From Puniceibacterium antarcticum (GTDB lineage: Bacteria; Pseudomonadota; Alphaproteobacteria; Rhodobacterales; Rhodobacteraceae), in assembly GCF_002760615.1 (NCBI RefSeq), contig NZ_AWWI01000182.1, forward strand, positions 155,557-219,556: a DNA stretch of 64,000 bases, written 5' to 3'. Under the pieces are notes generated by a model. That model ran no database searches, was not told the origin of the DNA, and saw only the letters and a list, made by a program, of their open reading frames with translations. Every line of letters starts with the position of its first letter. Positions within the stretch are counted from its first letter, which is position 1. Both the position numbers and the translations under genes were made by a program. Below, piece after piece: positions 26,754 through 36,768 of the stretch.

Positions 26754-28289
26754 GCGGCACTTTCCTCGTGTCCGGCAGCGGCGCGGACCAGTTTTTCGGG
26801 CGTCAGCCCGTCGCGGTCAAATTCGGCGGCAATGCGGCCCTTGCGCATGACGATGACGCGGTCGGACATGCCCAAGATCTCGGGGATTTCCGAGCTGACC
26901 ATGATCGCCGACAGACCTTCGGCAGCGAGTTCGGCCATGAAGGCGTGCACGTCCGCTTTGGAGCCGACGTCGATGCCTTTGGTCAGCTCGTCCAGAATGA
27001 TGACCTTGGGCCTTGTCGCCAGCCATTTGGCACTGACAACCATTTGCTGGTTGCCGCCAGACAGCTCACCCACGTTCTGATCCAGTGCGGCGGCGCGCAG
27101 TTCCAGCCGTTCTGTATAGGTGCGGGCCAGCGCGAAGTCCGCAGCCATATTCAGGAATCGGTTGCGTGCTGCGTGACAGAGACGGCAGGGTGACATTCTG
27201 AAAGATCGGCATGGCGGTGACCGCGCCCTGTTTGCCACGATCCTCGGGCACATAGACGATGCCCTTGGCCACAGCCTCGGCGGGCGAGCGGATCACGGCG
27301 ATCTTGCCATCAATCCTGACCGCACCATTTGAAGGCTTGGTGACACCGAACAGCGCCTGCATGAACTCCGACCGCCCTGCCCCGACAAGGCCGTAGAATC
27401 CAAGGATCTCGCCCCGGCGCAGTTTGAAATTGATGTCCGCGAATTCGGTCGGATGGGCATAGCCCGCAACGGTCAGGATCACATCCCCCACCGACCGGAT
27501 GCGTTCGAGAAAGATCGTATCGACCGACCGGCCCACCATCTTTTCCACCAGCTGGTTTTCGATCACATCCGCGATCATCTCTGCATCGACCATCTCTCCA
27601 TCACGAAAGACGGTGTAGCGGTCGGCAATGCGAAAGATCTCGTCGAACTTGTGGCTGATGAACGGGATCGCCTTACCCTCAGCCTTGAGCCGATTCACCA
27701 GCTCGTAAAGCTCTTCGATCTCTGCTCGGCTCAGGGCGGCGGTGGGTTCGTCCATCACCACCACCCGCGCCTGAACCGACAGAGCGCGGGCTATGGCGAC
27801 CAGATGTTTGCTCGCGATGCCCAGATCACCCAACTGCCTGCACTGATCAGGGCGTGCCCCGATGCGCGTCAGAATCCCGGTCGCATCAGCCGTCATGCGC
27901 GCCCAGTCGATCAGGCCGAACCGTCCGCGCGGGGCGTGGCCCAGAAAGATGTTTTCGGCCACCGACAGATCATCGAACAGCACCGTTTCCTGATGGAACG
28001 CAGTGACGGCAGCGTCAGCGGCGGCGGTCGCGGTGGGAAATCGGGTCTCGGTCCCGTCGACCTCGATGCGGCCCTCGTCCGGCTGGTATGTCCCGGTCAG
28101 GATCTTGACCAGCGTCGATTTCCCGGCGCCGTTTTCACCAACCCGCGCGGTCACCTGCCCCGGATAAAGCGACAGTTCGACGGCGGACAGGGCGAGCACC
28201 CCCGGAAAGGTCTTGGTGATGCCCGACAGGCGCAGAACAGGGTCTGCAGCCGCCGTTGCCGACTCTGCGATCTGGGTTGTGAAATTCAT
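26750..28289 (-). pseudogene. rhaT: sugar ABC transporter ATPase RhaT, frameshifted
   Basis: Double-ATPase protein of the RbsA/RhaT type. The first frame (from ATG 28289) holds Walker A GENGAGKST, the Walker B MDEPTAALS and the start of the second domain (FYGLVGAGRSEFMQALFG) up to VTLPSLSR. The second frame resumes RNRFLNMAADFALARTYTERL and holds the second signature GELSGGNQQ. The break lies at about 27170-27190. Conserved positions have also drifted: the second Walker B reads DELTKGID instead of DEPTKGID, and LVGENG is RVGENG. In the native system this ATPase drives rhamnose uptake with RhaS and two permeases. Confidence 0.87.
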
Positions 28290-28370
28290 CTGGCCCCCAA
28301 TGTGATACATCTTGCGGACGTGCCGCAAAGAGGTGGTGCGGGTCGGCCGCGCTGGCCGACCCTGTGGCAA

Positions 28371-29207
28371 TCAGAAGAGGCTCTTGAACTCTTCCATATT
28401 GCTCTTGTCATAGGTGAACGTCTCGGACATCGCGGCGGTGTTGGTATCTTCCAGCGTGACGCTGCCCATCCGGTCTGTGCTGATCGTGGCGCCCGGCTCT
28501 GCCGTCACCTCTTTGGCGGCCAGAGCATGGGCGATCATCGCGGTGTTGTAGCAAAGATCGACCGGATTCCAGATCGCAAAAGATTGCGAAGCCCCGGACT
28601 CCACCGCCCCCGCCATTTCCGACGGCAGTCCAAGACCGGCCACGTTGACCTTGCCGATCATGCCTGCATCCGCCACGGCTTGCGCCGCTGCGGCGATCCC
28701 AACGGATGTCGGCGCGATGATCGCATCCAGATCAGGGTGCGGCTGGATAAAGCCCTGTGTTTCACGGCAGGTTTTATCGGCAAGATCGTCACCTTAGACG
28801 GTCGCGACCACTTCGATGTTGGGATTGTCGCCCATCACCATGTTCATCTCGGCGTTCCAGGTGTTCTGGTTGGTCGAGGTTGCGGACAGCACCGCCACCT
28901 TGCCGCCGTCGGGCAAATGGTCCGCCGCCAGCTTGATGATCGTCTTGCCGATCAGCGCGTCCGAGGACGGGGCAAGGTGCATCTGATGCCCCTCGGGGGC
29001 AACACCGGAATCCTAGGAAATCAAGGTGATCCCGCGCTGCATCGCCTTTTGTGGTGCTGGCACAACAGCGTCCGGGTCATTGGCAGAGATCGCAATGGCG
29101 TCGACACGCTGCGCGATCAGCCTGTTGATCACTTCGATCTGGCCCTCCTGCGCCATGGGCGTCGCGGCAAGCGACACGCCGATGGCAAGCCTTCTGGTAA
29201 ATGTCAT
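28371..29207 (-). pseudogene. rhaS: rhamnose-binding protein RhaS, two stops and a deletion
   Basis: The frame begins MTFTRRLAIGVSLAATP, a signal-peptide start, then jumps directly to QEGQIEVINRLIAQRVDA, lacking about 50 residues that normally carry the signal cleavage site and first strand of the sugar-binding lobe. The same frame is then interrupted by TAG at 29013-29015 (where ISWDSG is expected) and TAA at 28794-28796 (after VVATV, where a tyrosine is expected), and continues as GDDLADK...MIGKVNVAGLGLPSEMAG to the stop at 28371. Between and around the stops the sequence remains clearly RhaS-like. Confidence 0.88.
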
Positions 29208-29285
29208 GATCTTCCTCCCAAAGTTTGACAAATTGTCCTCTGCGCTGCGGGGTCGTCCGCATCCACCGCTCCGTAAATGGATAGC

Positions 29286-30079
29286 CCGCCTCCACTGCTG
29301 ATGCATCCGCGCCCACGGGCACGACGATCAGGGTCACTTCTGCTGCGTTCATCATGGCGGCATGGCGATCCTCGATCCCCTCATCCGTGATGATCTTGCC
29401 GACCTTTTCCAGCCCGCACAGGATCAGGCTGGACCGTATGTCGAATTTCGAACTGTCCGCCAGGACAACCAACTCATCCGCCTGCCCAATCAGCTTTTGT
29501 TCGGCCTGAATGACCAGCAGATCGGCCTCCATGATCCCCAGTGGCGCAATGCCCTGACATCCCGTGAACATGCGCCGCGCATAAAAGTTGCGGGTCACAT
29601 CGTTGTCGAACGGAGATAGGATGATGTTCTGTTCGCGGTAGATCGTGCCACCCGACAGCATGACCGTATTCTTGGTCTGCTTGAGCAGATGTTCCGCAAT
29701 CGGAAACGAGTTGGTGAAGACCTGACAGCGTTTGTTTCCAGCGGATGGACCATCTGAAACGTGGTCGTCCCACCGTTGATGATGATCTATCCCCGTCTTC
29801 GCACAGGGCCACAGCCGCCTTTGCAATCGCCTGTTTCTGTCGCGCATGCTTGCTTTGATTGACAGAAAACGGCCGTCCGGCCAACCCGACAAATTCAGGC
29901 GGCGCATTGGATTCGGCCCATCCCCGCACCCGGCGCAACTTCTTGGCCATGCGCAGCGTTGCAATGTCACGCCGGATCGTGGCTCCAGAGGACTCCGTCA
30001 ATTCAACCATTTCGACCACCGTGACAAACGGCTTGGCCTGAATGGCGGATAGAGTGATCCTGTGGCAAATACGCAAGCT
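29286..30079 (-). pseudogene. DeoR-family regulator (RhaR-like), multiply frameshifted
   Basis: The N-terminal HTH is visible in one frame (ITLSAIQAKPFVTVVEMVEL, then ATIRRDIATLRMAKKLRRVRG and GLAGRPFSVNQS). The effector domain begins in a second frame (IIINGGTTTFQMVHPL near 29750-29790) and continues in a third (CQVFTNSFPIAEHLLKQTKN, GGTIYREQNIILSPFDND, LVVLADSSKF). At least two frameshifts are therefore needed. No good start codon precedes the HTH, and the normal stop is not reached cleanly; the ends given are approximate. It is divergent from rhaD, as expected for the rhamnose-locus repressor. Confidence 0.8.
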
Positions 30080-30128
30080 TGCGATCAAACGGCACGGGGC
30101 GCTTTTCGCCCCATGGGGAGGAGTTTCC

Positions 30129-32145
30129 ATGCTCAAGACTGTCTCCGGATCGCAGATCAAAAACCTGTGGGATGCGACCCACGCGGACACACTCAGCGAA
30201 TCCGACAAGCTGCTGTATCGCTCCAACCGTCTGGGGTCAGACAAGCGGGTGACCAATTACGGTGGCGGCAGTGGCACCATTGACAAAGCTGAGTTTGCGA
30301 CGCTCTACATGAACAAGCTGACCGCGCTGAAGGGTCTCTACCGCGGTGTGGCGTTCGAGGATGAGATGGTGGCCTATCTGCCCCATTGCACGTTCGCTCT
30401 GAACCCGCGTGCGGCGTTGATCTACACGCCCCTGCACGCTTATGTTCCAAAAGCATGTGGATCACATTCACTCTGATGCGATCATCGCCATTGCAGCTGC
30501 GTCCAATTCCAAAGAGCTGACGCAAAAAATCTTTGGCGACACCATCGGCTGGCTGCCTTGGAAAAAGCCCGGATATGAACTCGGTCTCTGGTTGGAGGAT
30601 TTCTGCCTCAGGAACCCCGATGCCAAGGGCGTCGTGTTGGAAAGCCACGGGTTGTTCTGCTGGGATGATGACGCTGAAACCTGCTATGCCACCACTCTGA
30701 ACACGATCAACCGCGCCATCGCCTGGTTCGAAGAACAGACCGCCGATATCCCGGCCCTTGCTGGCGAAAAGCACCCCACCCTGTCGGCGGCAGAACGTCA
30801 CCGCGTTGCCACCGCTCTGATGCCCGCAATTCGCGGAATGATCTCGGGTGACAGTCACAAGGTTGACCATTTTGATGATCAGGACGCCGTGCTGCAATTC
30901 GTCGGTGCGCAGGACATGCCGCGCCTTGCGGCCCTTGGACCCTCTTGCCCCGACCACTTCCTGCGCACCAAGATTCGCCCGTTGGTCGTGGATTTCGATC
31001 CTGCGAACCCCGACATCGACGCGACGATTGCGGGTCTGACCGAGATGGTCGGGGCATATCGAGCGGATTACACCGCATATTACGAACGCTGCAAACACGA
31101 CAACAGCCCGACGATCCGGGACCCAAACGCGGTGGTCTACCTCGTCCCCGGTGTGGGCATGATCACCTCTGCAAAGGAGAAGGCGACGGCGCAGATCTCG
31201 GGTGAATTCTAAGTCAACGCAATCAACGTGATGCGCGGCGCGGATGCGGTCAGTGACTACCAGGGTCTGCCGGAACAAGAATCTTTCGATATCGAATACT
31301 GGCTTCTGGAGGAGGCCAAGCTTCAGCGGATGACCAAACCCAAGGCGCTTGCCGGACGGATGGCCATCGTCACTGGCGGCGCTGGTGGCATCGGTGCCGC
31401 GACTGCCGTGCGGTACCTGACCGAAGGCGCTTGCGTGGTGGTGGCGGATATCGACAAGGCAGCCTTGGCCGACACAGCGCAGACGCTGTCGACCACGTTT
31501 GGCAACGACGTCGTGCGCACGGTCGAAATGAACGTGACCTCCGAAGACGCCTTCATTGGGGCCTAAGCCGATATGGCGGTGGAATTCGGCGGCGTCGACA
31601 TCGTGGTATCAAATGCCGGAATCGCGTCGTCGGCCAAGGTCGAGGATACCTCGCTCGAACTTTGGAACAAGAATATGTCGATCCAGTCGACGGGCTATTT
31701 CCTTGTCGCCCGCGAGGCATTCAAACTGCTCAAGACACAGGGCATCGGCGGCGCGATTGTCTTTGTCGCTTCCAAGAACGGTTTTGCCGCCTCGCCCGGG
31801 GCCGCAGCCTATCGCACCGCCAAGGCATCAGAAATCCATCTTGCACGGTGTCTCGCCCTCGAAGGTACGCCCGAAGGCATCCGCGTCAATGTGGTAAACC
31901 TGGATGCCGTTCTGCGCGGATCAAAGATCTGGTCCGGGGAGTGGCTCGATCAGCGCGCCGCAACCTATGGCACCGACAAGGGCGGGCTTGAGGAAATGTA
32001 CCGCGAACGCTCGCTGCTCAAACGCTCTGTCCTGCCTGAAGATATCGCCGAGGCCTGCTATTTCTTCGCCTCGGACCTCTCGTCCAAATCGACGGGCAAC
32101 ATCATCAACGTGGATGCTGGCAATGCGCAGGCGTTCACGCGCTGA
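30129..32145 (+). pseudogene. rhaD: bifunctional rhamnulose-1-phosphate aldolase/short-chain dehydrogenase RhaD, broken
   Basis: ATG 30129 opens MLKTVSGSQIKNLWDATHAD. The aldolase domain then shows RVTNYGGG joined directly to SGTIDKAEFATLYM, lacking about 30 residues of the family, and shifts frame at about 30450 (AYVPKA to HVDHIHSDA). In-frame stops follow at 31210-31212 (TAA after ISGEF, where tyrosine is expected) and 31564-31566 (TAA after EDAFIGA). The dehydrogenase domain is otherwise recognisable: VTGGAGGIGAATA, VSNAGIASS, catalytic YRTAK, and the end NVDAGNAQAFTR. Normal enzymes are about 700 residues. The aldolase and lactaldehyde oxidation of rhamnose catabolism would both be lost. 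Confidence 0.88.
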
Positions 32146-32166
32146 GTGACCCGAGGGAGGGGACAC

Positions 32167-33415
32167 ATGATCGACACCTCAACCATTGAGGCCGCCCAAA
32201 CCTTGCGCGCAGATTATGACGCTCTGGGCGCGCATCTGGACCGGCGCGGCATCGACATCGCCGGAATCAAGAATAAGGTGGCGGCCTATGGAAACGCTGT
32301 CCCGTCCTGGGGCGTGGGTACGGGGGGCACCCGCTTTGCGCGTTTTCCCGGCGCGGGCGAACCGCGCAGGATCTTTGACAAGCTCGACGAGTGCGGCCTG
32401 ATCCATCAACTGACTGCAGCAACGCCATCGGTATCGCTGCACATTTCCTGGGACAGCGCCGCTCTGGCGGATCTGCTGAGCAAGGGCGAAGCAGTTGTCC
32501 TGAGCTTTGATGCTCTGAATTCGAACACCTTTCAGGACCAGAGCGATCAGGCGCACGGCTACAAGTTTGGCTCGCTCTCCCACACCGACGCGGCGACGCG
32601 GACACAAGCGGTGGAACACAACCTCGCATGTATAGAGTTGGGGCGGCAGATCGGATCCAAGGCGCTGACCATCTGGGTGGGGGACGGGTCGAACTTTTCG
32701 GGGCAAAGCCATTTCACCAGAGCTTTCGAACGCTATCTGGACAGCGCACAGTCGATCTATGCGGGGCTGCCCGACGACTGGCGCCTGTTCACCGAACACA
32801 AATTGTACGAACCTGCCAACTACTCCACCATCGTGCAGGACTGGGGCACCAATTGTCTGATCGCCAAGGAATTGGGCGTACGGGACTTCTGCCTCGTCGA
32901 TCTGGGCCACCACGCGCCAAATGCGAATATCGAGATGATCGTTGCCCGTCTGATCCAGTTCGGCAAGCTCGGCGGCTTTCACTTCAACGATTCCAAATAT
33001 GGCGATGATGATCTGGATACCGGATCCATCGATCCCTACCGGCTTTTCCTCGTCTTCAACGAGTTGGTGGATGCCGCCGACACACCCGGATTTGACCCGG
33101 CACATATGCTGGACCAGAGCCACAATGTCACAGACCCTATAGAAAAGCGCCACGGAGGTTCAGCGCGCCCATGCGCAGGCGCTGCTCGTGGATCGTGTGG
33201 CGCTGTCCGGGTGCTAGGACAGCAACGATGCGTTGATGGCCTCCAACACACTAAAGCGGGCGTTTAGGACGGATGTTCAACCGATATTCGCCATGGCACG
33301 GCTGGAGAAAGGTGCAGCCATCGATCCGCTCGCGGCCTATCGGCAGTCCGGCTATCGCGCGAAAGTGGCAGCAAAGCGTCCCGCGGTCACCGGCGCGGGC
33401 GGCGGCATCGTATGA
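32167..33415 (+). pseudogene. rhaI: L-rhamnose isomerase RhaI, frameshift and nonsense near the C-terminus
   Basis: About 330 residues from ATG 32167 are intact and strongly RhaI-like (PSWGVGTGGTRFARFPG, DALNSNTFQDQ, FTEHKLYEPANYSTIVQDWG, DLGHHAPN, FHFNDSKYGDDDLDTGSIDP). Near 33143-33152 the frame shifts after NVTDPIE; the true C-terminus ATEVQRAHAQALLVDR continues in another frame, meets TAG at 33215-33217, and ends FRTDVQPIFAMARLEKGA...AGGGIV at 33415. Metal-binding residues lie in the intact part, so some activity cannot be excluded, but the C-terminal helices are lost. GAGGGAGG precedes the start. Confidence 0.87.
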
Positions 33416-33436
33416 ACAGCGCCCTACGCAATAAAA

Positions 33437-33465
33437 AGGCGCGCCGCCCCTAGGGTGACGCGCCT
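33437..33465 (-). terminator. terminator of the aminotransferase operon
   Basis: Inverted repeat AGGCGCG / CGCGCCT with a 15-nt loop. Read on the minus strand it is followed by TTTTTATT, a standard rho-independent signal 23 bp after the aminotransferase stop. It also separates this operon from convergent rhaI. Confidence 0.8.
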
Positions 33466-33487
33466 ATAGTCGTATCTCAGCGAAAGC

Positions 33488-34870
33488 TTACTTCAGACCC
33501 TCAGCCTGCACCCAATCCCAAGTCAGATCCAGCGCGCGGCCCATGCGGGCAAGAATCTGGTCGATGTCATCCTCGGTCACGATCAGCGGCGGACACAGCG
33601 CAACCGTGTCATAGACGGCGCGACAGATCAGACCTTCCTGCGCGGCGAATTTCGCAACCTGTCCCGACACCTTGCCGGTCGGAGTGAAGCTGCGCTTGGT
33701 CGCCTTGTCCGCCACCATCTCGAGCCCGGCGATGAGACCGACGCCGCGCACTTCGCCCACCAGCGGATGGTCGGCGAACTTACGCAAACCGCCCTGGAAC
33801 TGCGCCTCAAGCCGGGCGGCATTCCCGATCAGATCCCGCTCTTCGATGATGGCAAGGTTTTCCAGACCGACGGCGCAGGCCACCGGATGGCCCGACCCGG
33901 TATAGCCATGCCCGAATGTGCCCAGCTTTTCCGAATTGTCGGCAATGGCGTTGTAAACCTTGTCGTTCATGATGATCGCGGCCAGCGGCATGTAGGACGA
34001 TGTCAGCTGCTTCGACGTCACCATGATATCGGGGGTAAAGCCGTATTTCTGGCAACCGAACGTGGTGCCAAGACGCCCAAAACCGTTGATCACCTCATCC
34101 GAAATCAGCACAATGTCGTATTTATGGCATAGCGCTTCGATCCCCGGCCAGTAGCCTTCGGGCGGTGTCATCACGCCGCCGGCACCCATCACCGGCTCGC
34201 CGATGAAACCGGCGATGGTTTCGGGACCTTCGGCCAAGATCACATCCTCGGCCTCTTTCAGCAGACGTGCTGTAAATTCAGCCTCGGTTTCGCCCTCTTC
34301 GCCCCAGCGCCAGAAATGTGGGCAGGTCAGATGCGTGACGGGAATCGCAGGAAGGTCGAAATCCTTGTGGTTGCCCGGCAGACCGGTCAGCGACCCCGAG
34401 GCGATGGTGATCCCGTGATAGCCTTTGTTGCGGGCGAGGAATTTCTTCTTCTCCGGGCGGCCCAGACCGTTGTTCATGAACCACAGCATCTTGATGACGG
34501 TGTCGTTTGCTTCGGAACCGGAGTTGGTGAAGAACACGCGGTTCATGCCCTCGGGCGCCATCTCGGCCAGCTTTTCGGCCAGACGGATCGCTGGCTCATG
34601 CGCCTTGTGCGCAAAGCTGTGGTAATAAGGCAGCAGATCCATCTGCCGAACGGCTGCGTCTCGCAGTCGCGGTTCGGAAAAACCGACGGCGACAGACCAC
34701 AGCCCAGCCAGGCCTTCGATATATTCCTTGCCCTGATCATCATAGACGCGGACGCCATCGCCGCGCGCCATGATCATCGGCCCCTGCTTTTCGTGCAGGC
34801 GCATATTGGTATAGGGGTGCATGCTGTGCGCGATATCGGCCGCGGCAAGCGAGTTGGACAGGTCGTTCAT
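33488..34870 (-). CDS. class III aminotransferase (putrescine/omega-amino acid:pyruvate type)
   Basis: 460 residues, fold-type I PLP enzyme. Conserved segments: GLAGLWSVAVGFSEPRLRDA, FFTNSGSEANDTVIKM (phosphate binding), FIGEPVMGAGGV, LISDEVINGFGRLG and the PLP lysine in MVTSKQLTSSYMPL. The W-rich entry loop and TSKQLTSSY pattern are typical of putrescine/spermidine- and omega-amino-acid-pyruvate transaminases. It follows the HDAC-like amidohydrolase by 15 bp in the same operon, which supports an amine substrate released by deacetylation; the exact substrate is inference. Confidence 0.85.
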   Translation of the reverse strand: MNDLSNSLAAADIAHSMHPYTNMRLHEKQGPMIMARGDGVRVYDDQGKEYIEGLAGLWSVAVGFSEPRLRDAAVRQMDLLPYYHSFAHKAHEPAIRLAEKLAEMAPEGMNRVFFTNSGSEANDTVIKMLWFMNNGLGRPEKKKFLARNKGYHGITIASGSLTGLPGNHKDFDLPAIPVTHLTCPHFWRWGEEGETEAEFTARLLKEAEDVILAEGPETIAGFIGEPVMGAGGVMTPPEGYWPGIEALCHKYDIVLISDEVINGFGRLGTTFGCQKYGFTPDIMVTSKQLTSSYMPLAAIIMNDKVYNAIADNSEKLGTFGHGYTGSGHPVACAVGLENLAIIEERDLIGNAARLEAQFQGGLRKFADHPLVGEVRGVGLIAGLEMVADKATKRSFTPTGKVSGQVAKFAAQEGLICRAVYDTVALCPPLIVTEDDIDQILARMGRALDLTWDWVQAEGLK

Positions 34871-34885
34871 AAGTCTCTCCGAAAA

Positions 34886-35920
34886 TCAGGCGCGCGCGTC
34901 GCGGCCAAGGAATCCCCCAAGGAAGGAGGCAAGCGATGTGGTAAGATCGGGTGAAAGATAGCCACCCTCCTGAACAAGCACAGTGGGCAGATCCGCACCG
35001 GCGATCAAAGCGCCCGCTTGCCGGAAACCGTCAAAAGTGACCTTCATGCCCTTTAGCGGATCGTTCTCGTGTGCATCAAGTCCCAGACTAATCACAAGCG
35101 CGCCCGGATCGAACTGCTTGATCTGCGCCAGCGCGTCGGAAATGGTAGCGCACCATGCATCGTCACCGGTGGTGGCCGGCATCGGCAGGTTGAGGTTGAA
35201 CCCCTTACCCGCGCCGCGGCCAGTTTCGTGAGCATGACCTGCAAAGAACGGATAATACTGGTGCGGGTCAGTGTGAACAGAGATGAACAGCACATCGTCG
35301 CGTTCATAGAATATCCACTGGGTGCCATTGCCGTGGTGCACATCTATATCAAGAATCGCCACCCGATCGTATTTGCTGCGCAGCCGTTCAGCGGCGATGG
35401 CCGAGACGTTCATCAAGCAATGTCCGGCGCAGGTTTCGGCATCGGAATGGTGCCCGGGCGGGCGTGTCAGCGCGTATGCGGCGCGTTCCCCCCCCAGCAC
35501 GGCATCCGCTGCGGCGACCGCACAATCTGCAGCGCGGCGGGTCGCGGTCCAGCTGTTTGACCCCATCGGCGCAGAGGTGTCGCCCATATGCCAGCCCGCG
35601 CGACCGACGATGCTGTCAGGATAAGTTGCCCAATATCTCTGCGCAAACGCGTTGGGTACCACTTCGGCCCCAGCATTTGGCAGTTTCTGCCACTGCTCCC
35701 AGGCAGTTTCCAGAAACGTCAGCAATTGCGGTGTATGCACCGCCTCAAGACAGGCGCGCGGCGCCTCGGGCGGTTCTTCGGTGCTCAGGCCAAGCTGAAC
35801 CAGTCCGGCAATCAGCAGCGTCGCCCGCTCGGCCTGTTCGGCATTGCGCATCAGCGCGCCGTTGGTCAGGCGGAACTTGGGATCATGGGCCTCGGTCTCT
35901 TTGGCATAATAGCACTTCAT
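34886..35920 (-). CDS. HDAC-family amidohydrolase (acetylpolyamine deacetylase-like)
   Basis: 344 residues of the arginase/deacetylase fold. The zinc and charge-relay residues are visible: TRPPGHHSDAE, AILDIDVHHGNGTQ, LGLDAHENDP and VQEGGYLS. The insertion pattern (GHMGDTSAPMG...SNSW) resembles bacterial acetylpolyamine amidohydrolases, which hydrolyse N-acetylated polyamines. It is cytosolic. Its ATG overlaps the GntR stop by 4 bp and an aminotransferase follows, giving a regulator-deacetylase-transaminase operon suited to acetylated amine use. Other amide substrates are possible. Confidence 0.85.
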   Translation of the reverse strand: MKCYYAKETEAHDPKFRLTNGALMRNAEQAERATLLIAGLVQLGLSTEEPPEAPRACLEAVHTPQLLTFLETAWEQWQKLPNAGAEVVPNAFAQRYWATYPDSIVGRAGWHMGDTSAPMGSNSWTATRRAADCAVAAADAVLGGERAAYALTRPPGHHSDAETCAGHCLMNVSAIAAERLRSKYDRVAILDIDVHHGNGTQWIFYERDDVLFISVHTDPHQYYPFFAGHAHETGRGAGKGFNLNLPMPATTGDDAWCATISDALAQIKQFDPGALVISLGLDAHENDPLKGMKVTFDGFRQAGALIAGADLPTVLVQEGGYLSPDLTTSLASFLGGFLGRDARA

Positions 35921-36660
35921 GGGGCAGATTTGTCCTCCAATAAGCGAAACTGTTGGCAGACAAGCGTCCGCGCGGTTCCGATGTGATAATCTATGGCATC
36001 AACCGCAGCGTCGGTGTCACCCGCTGCGATGGCATCAATGATCGGCTCGTGGGTTTCGGCCATCCGGTGCGCGTCATCATAGAGCCGCCCGATCAGGATC
36101 AGTCCCAGCTTGGTTTCATTGGCGATCTGGTCGAAAACGGTCAAAAAGCGCGGATTGCCCGACCCCTGACAGATCAGCCGGTGAAAGTGCATGTCCGCCT
36201 CGACCTGGCACACCATATCCTCGCCCGCATCAGCGACACGGTAAAGTTCACTGAGTTGGCCGCGCAGCAGTGGCAAGGTCTCCTCTGCGCCCGTTGCCAC
36301 CAGACGGGCAATCGCTGCACGTTCGATGACGATGCGAAATTCGTACAGGTTATCGAGTGCGGCAGAAGAGACCGATTGCACAAAAAATCCGCGATTTGTG
36401 CGATATTCAACCAGTCCGGAACTTTCCAGCAGCCGCGCCGCTTCGCGAACCGGGGCACGAGAGACACCCATGTCTCGGGCAATGGCCGATTCGGACAAAG
36501 GCGCGCCGGGTCGGATTCGCCCCGCCATGATCGCCTCGGCCAGCAGATTGGCCACGCGATCCACCAGGCCATCACGGCTGAGCGGCTGAAACCGCGATTT
36601 TTTCGAGGCTGTTGGGTTCGACGGGTCAAACACGGCAGTGGGCGTCCATATGGAAAGCAC
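35917..36660 (-). CDS. GntR-family (FCD) transcriptional regulator
   Basis: About 248 residues: an N-terminal winged helix (VANLLAEAIMAGRIRPGAPL, SESAIARDMGVSRAPVREAA, LVEYRTNRGFFVQ) and a C-terminal all-helical FCD domain with the metal-site pattern EADMHFHRLIC and DYHIG. The minus frame stays open far into the aldolase gene, so the start must be chosen: GTG at 36660 or GTG at 36633; no ATG is in frame and neither has a good ribosome-binding site. It is first in the deacetylase/aminotransferase operon and divergent from the aldolase/ABC operon; a palindrome between them is the likely operator. Confidence 0.83.
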   Translation of the reverse strand: MLSIWTPTAVFDPSNPTASKKSRFQPLSRDGLVDRVANLLAEAIMAGRIRPGAPLSESAIARDMGVSRAPVREAARLLESSGLVEYRTNRGFFVQSVSSAALDNLYEFRIVIERAAIARLVATGAEETLPLLRGQLSELYRVADAGEDMVCQVEADMHFHRLICQGSGNPRFLTVFDQIANETKLGLILIGRLYDDAHRMAETHEPIIDAIAAGDTDAAVDAIDYHIGTARTLVCQQFRLLEDKSAP

Positions 36661-36691
36661 GTTGGAAAAAAGCCTAACTGCAGGAATGTCG

Positions 36692-36703
36692 ATTGTCGAC
36701 AAT
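36692..36703. promoter_or_regulatory. candidate GntR operator
   Basis: ATTGTCGACAAT, a perfect 12-bp palindrome with the TTGT-N2-ACAA pattern favoured by FCD-type GntR proteins. It lies between the divergent GntR and aldolase genes, 4 bp upstream of a TTGACT hexamer (36708-36713) that may be the -35 of the aldolase operon. Confidence 0.6.
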
Positions 36704-36768
36704 TTCCTTGACTCGTGGTCCGGAACCGCAATGCTTACAGAAATCGTAATCGGACCAAGGATGACTTC

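Noticed and set aside
24117..33415. Sequencing error as the sole cause of the broken rha genes
   Set aside because: In-frame stops, multi-codon deletions and substitutions in conserved motifs occur alongside frameshifts and only in this segment. Errors would be mostly single-base indels spread over the window. Still, resequencing is needed for the individual indels.
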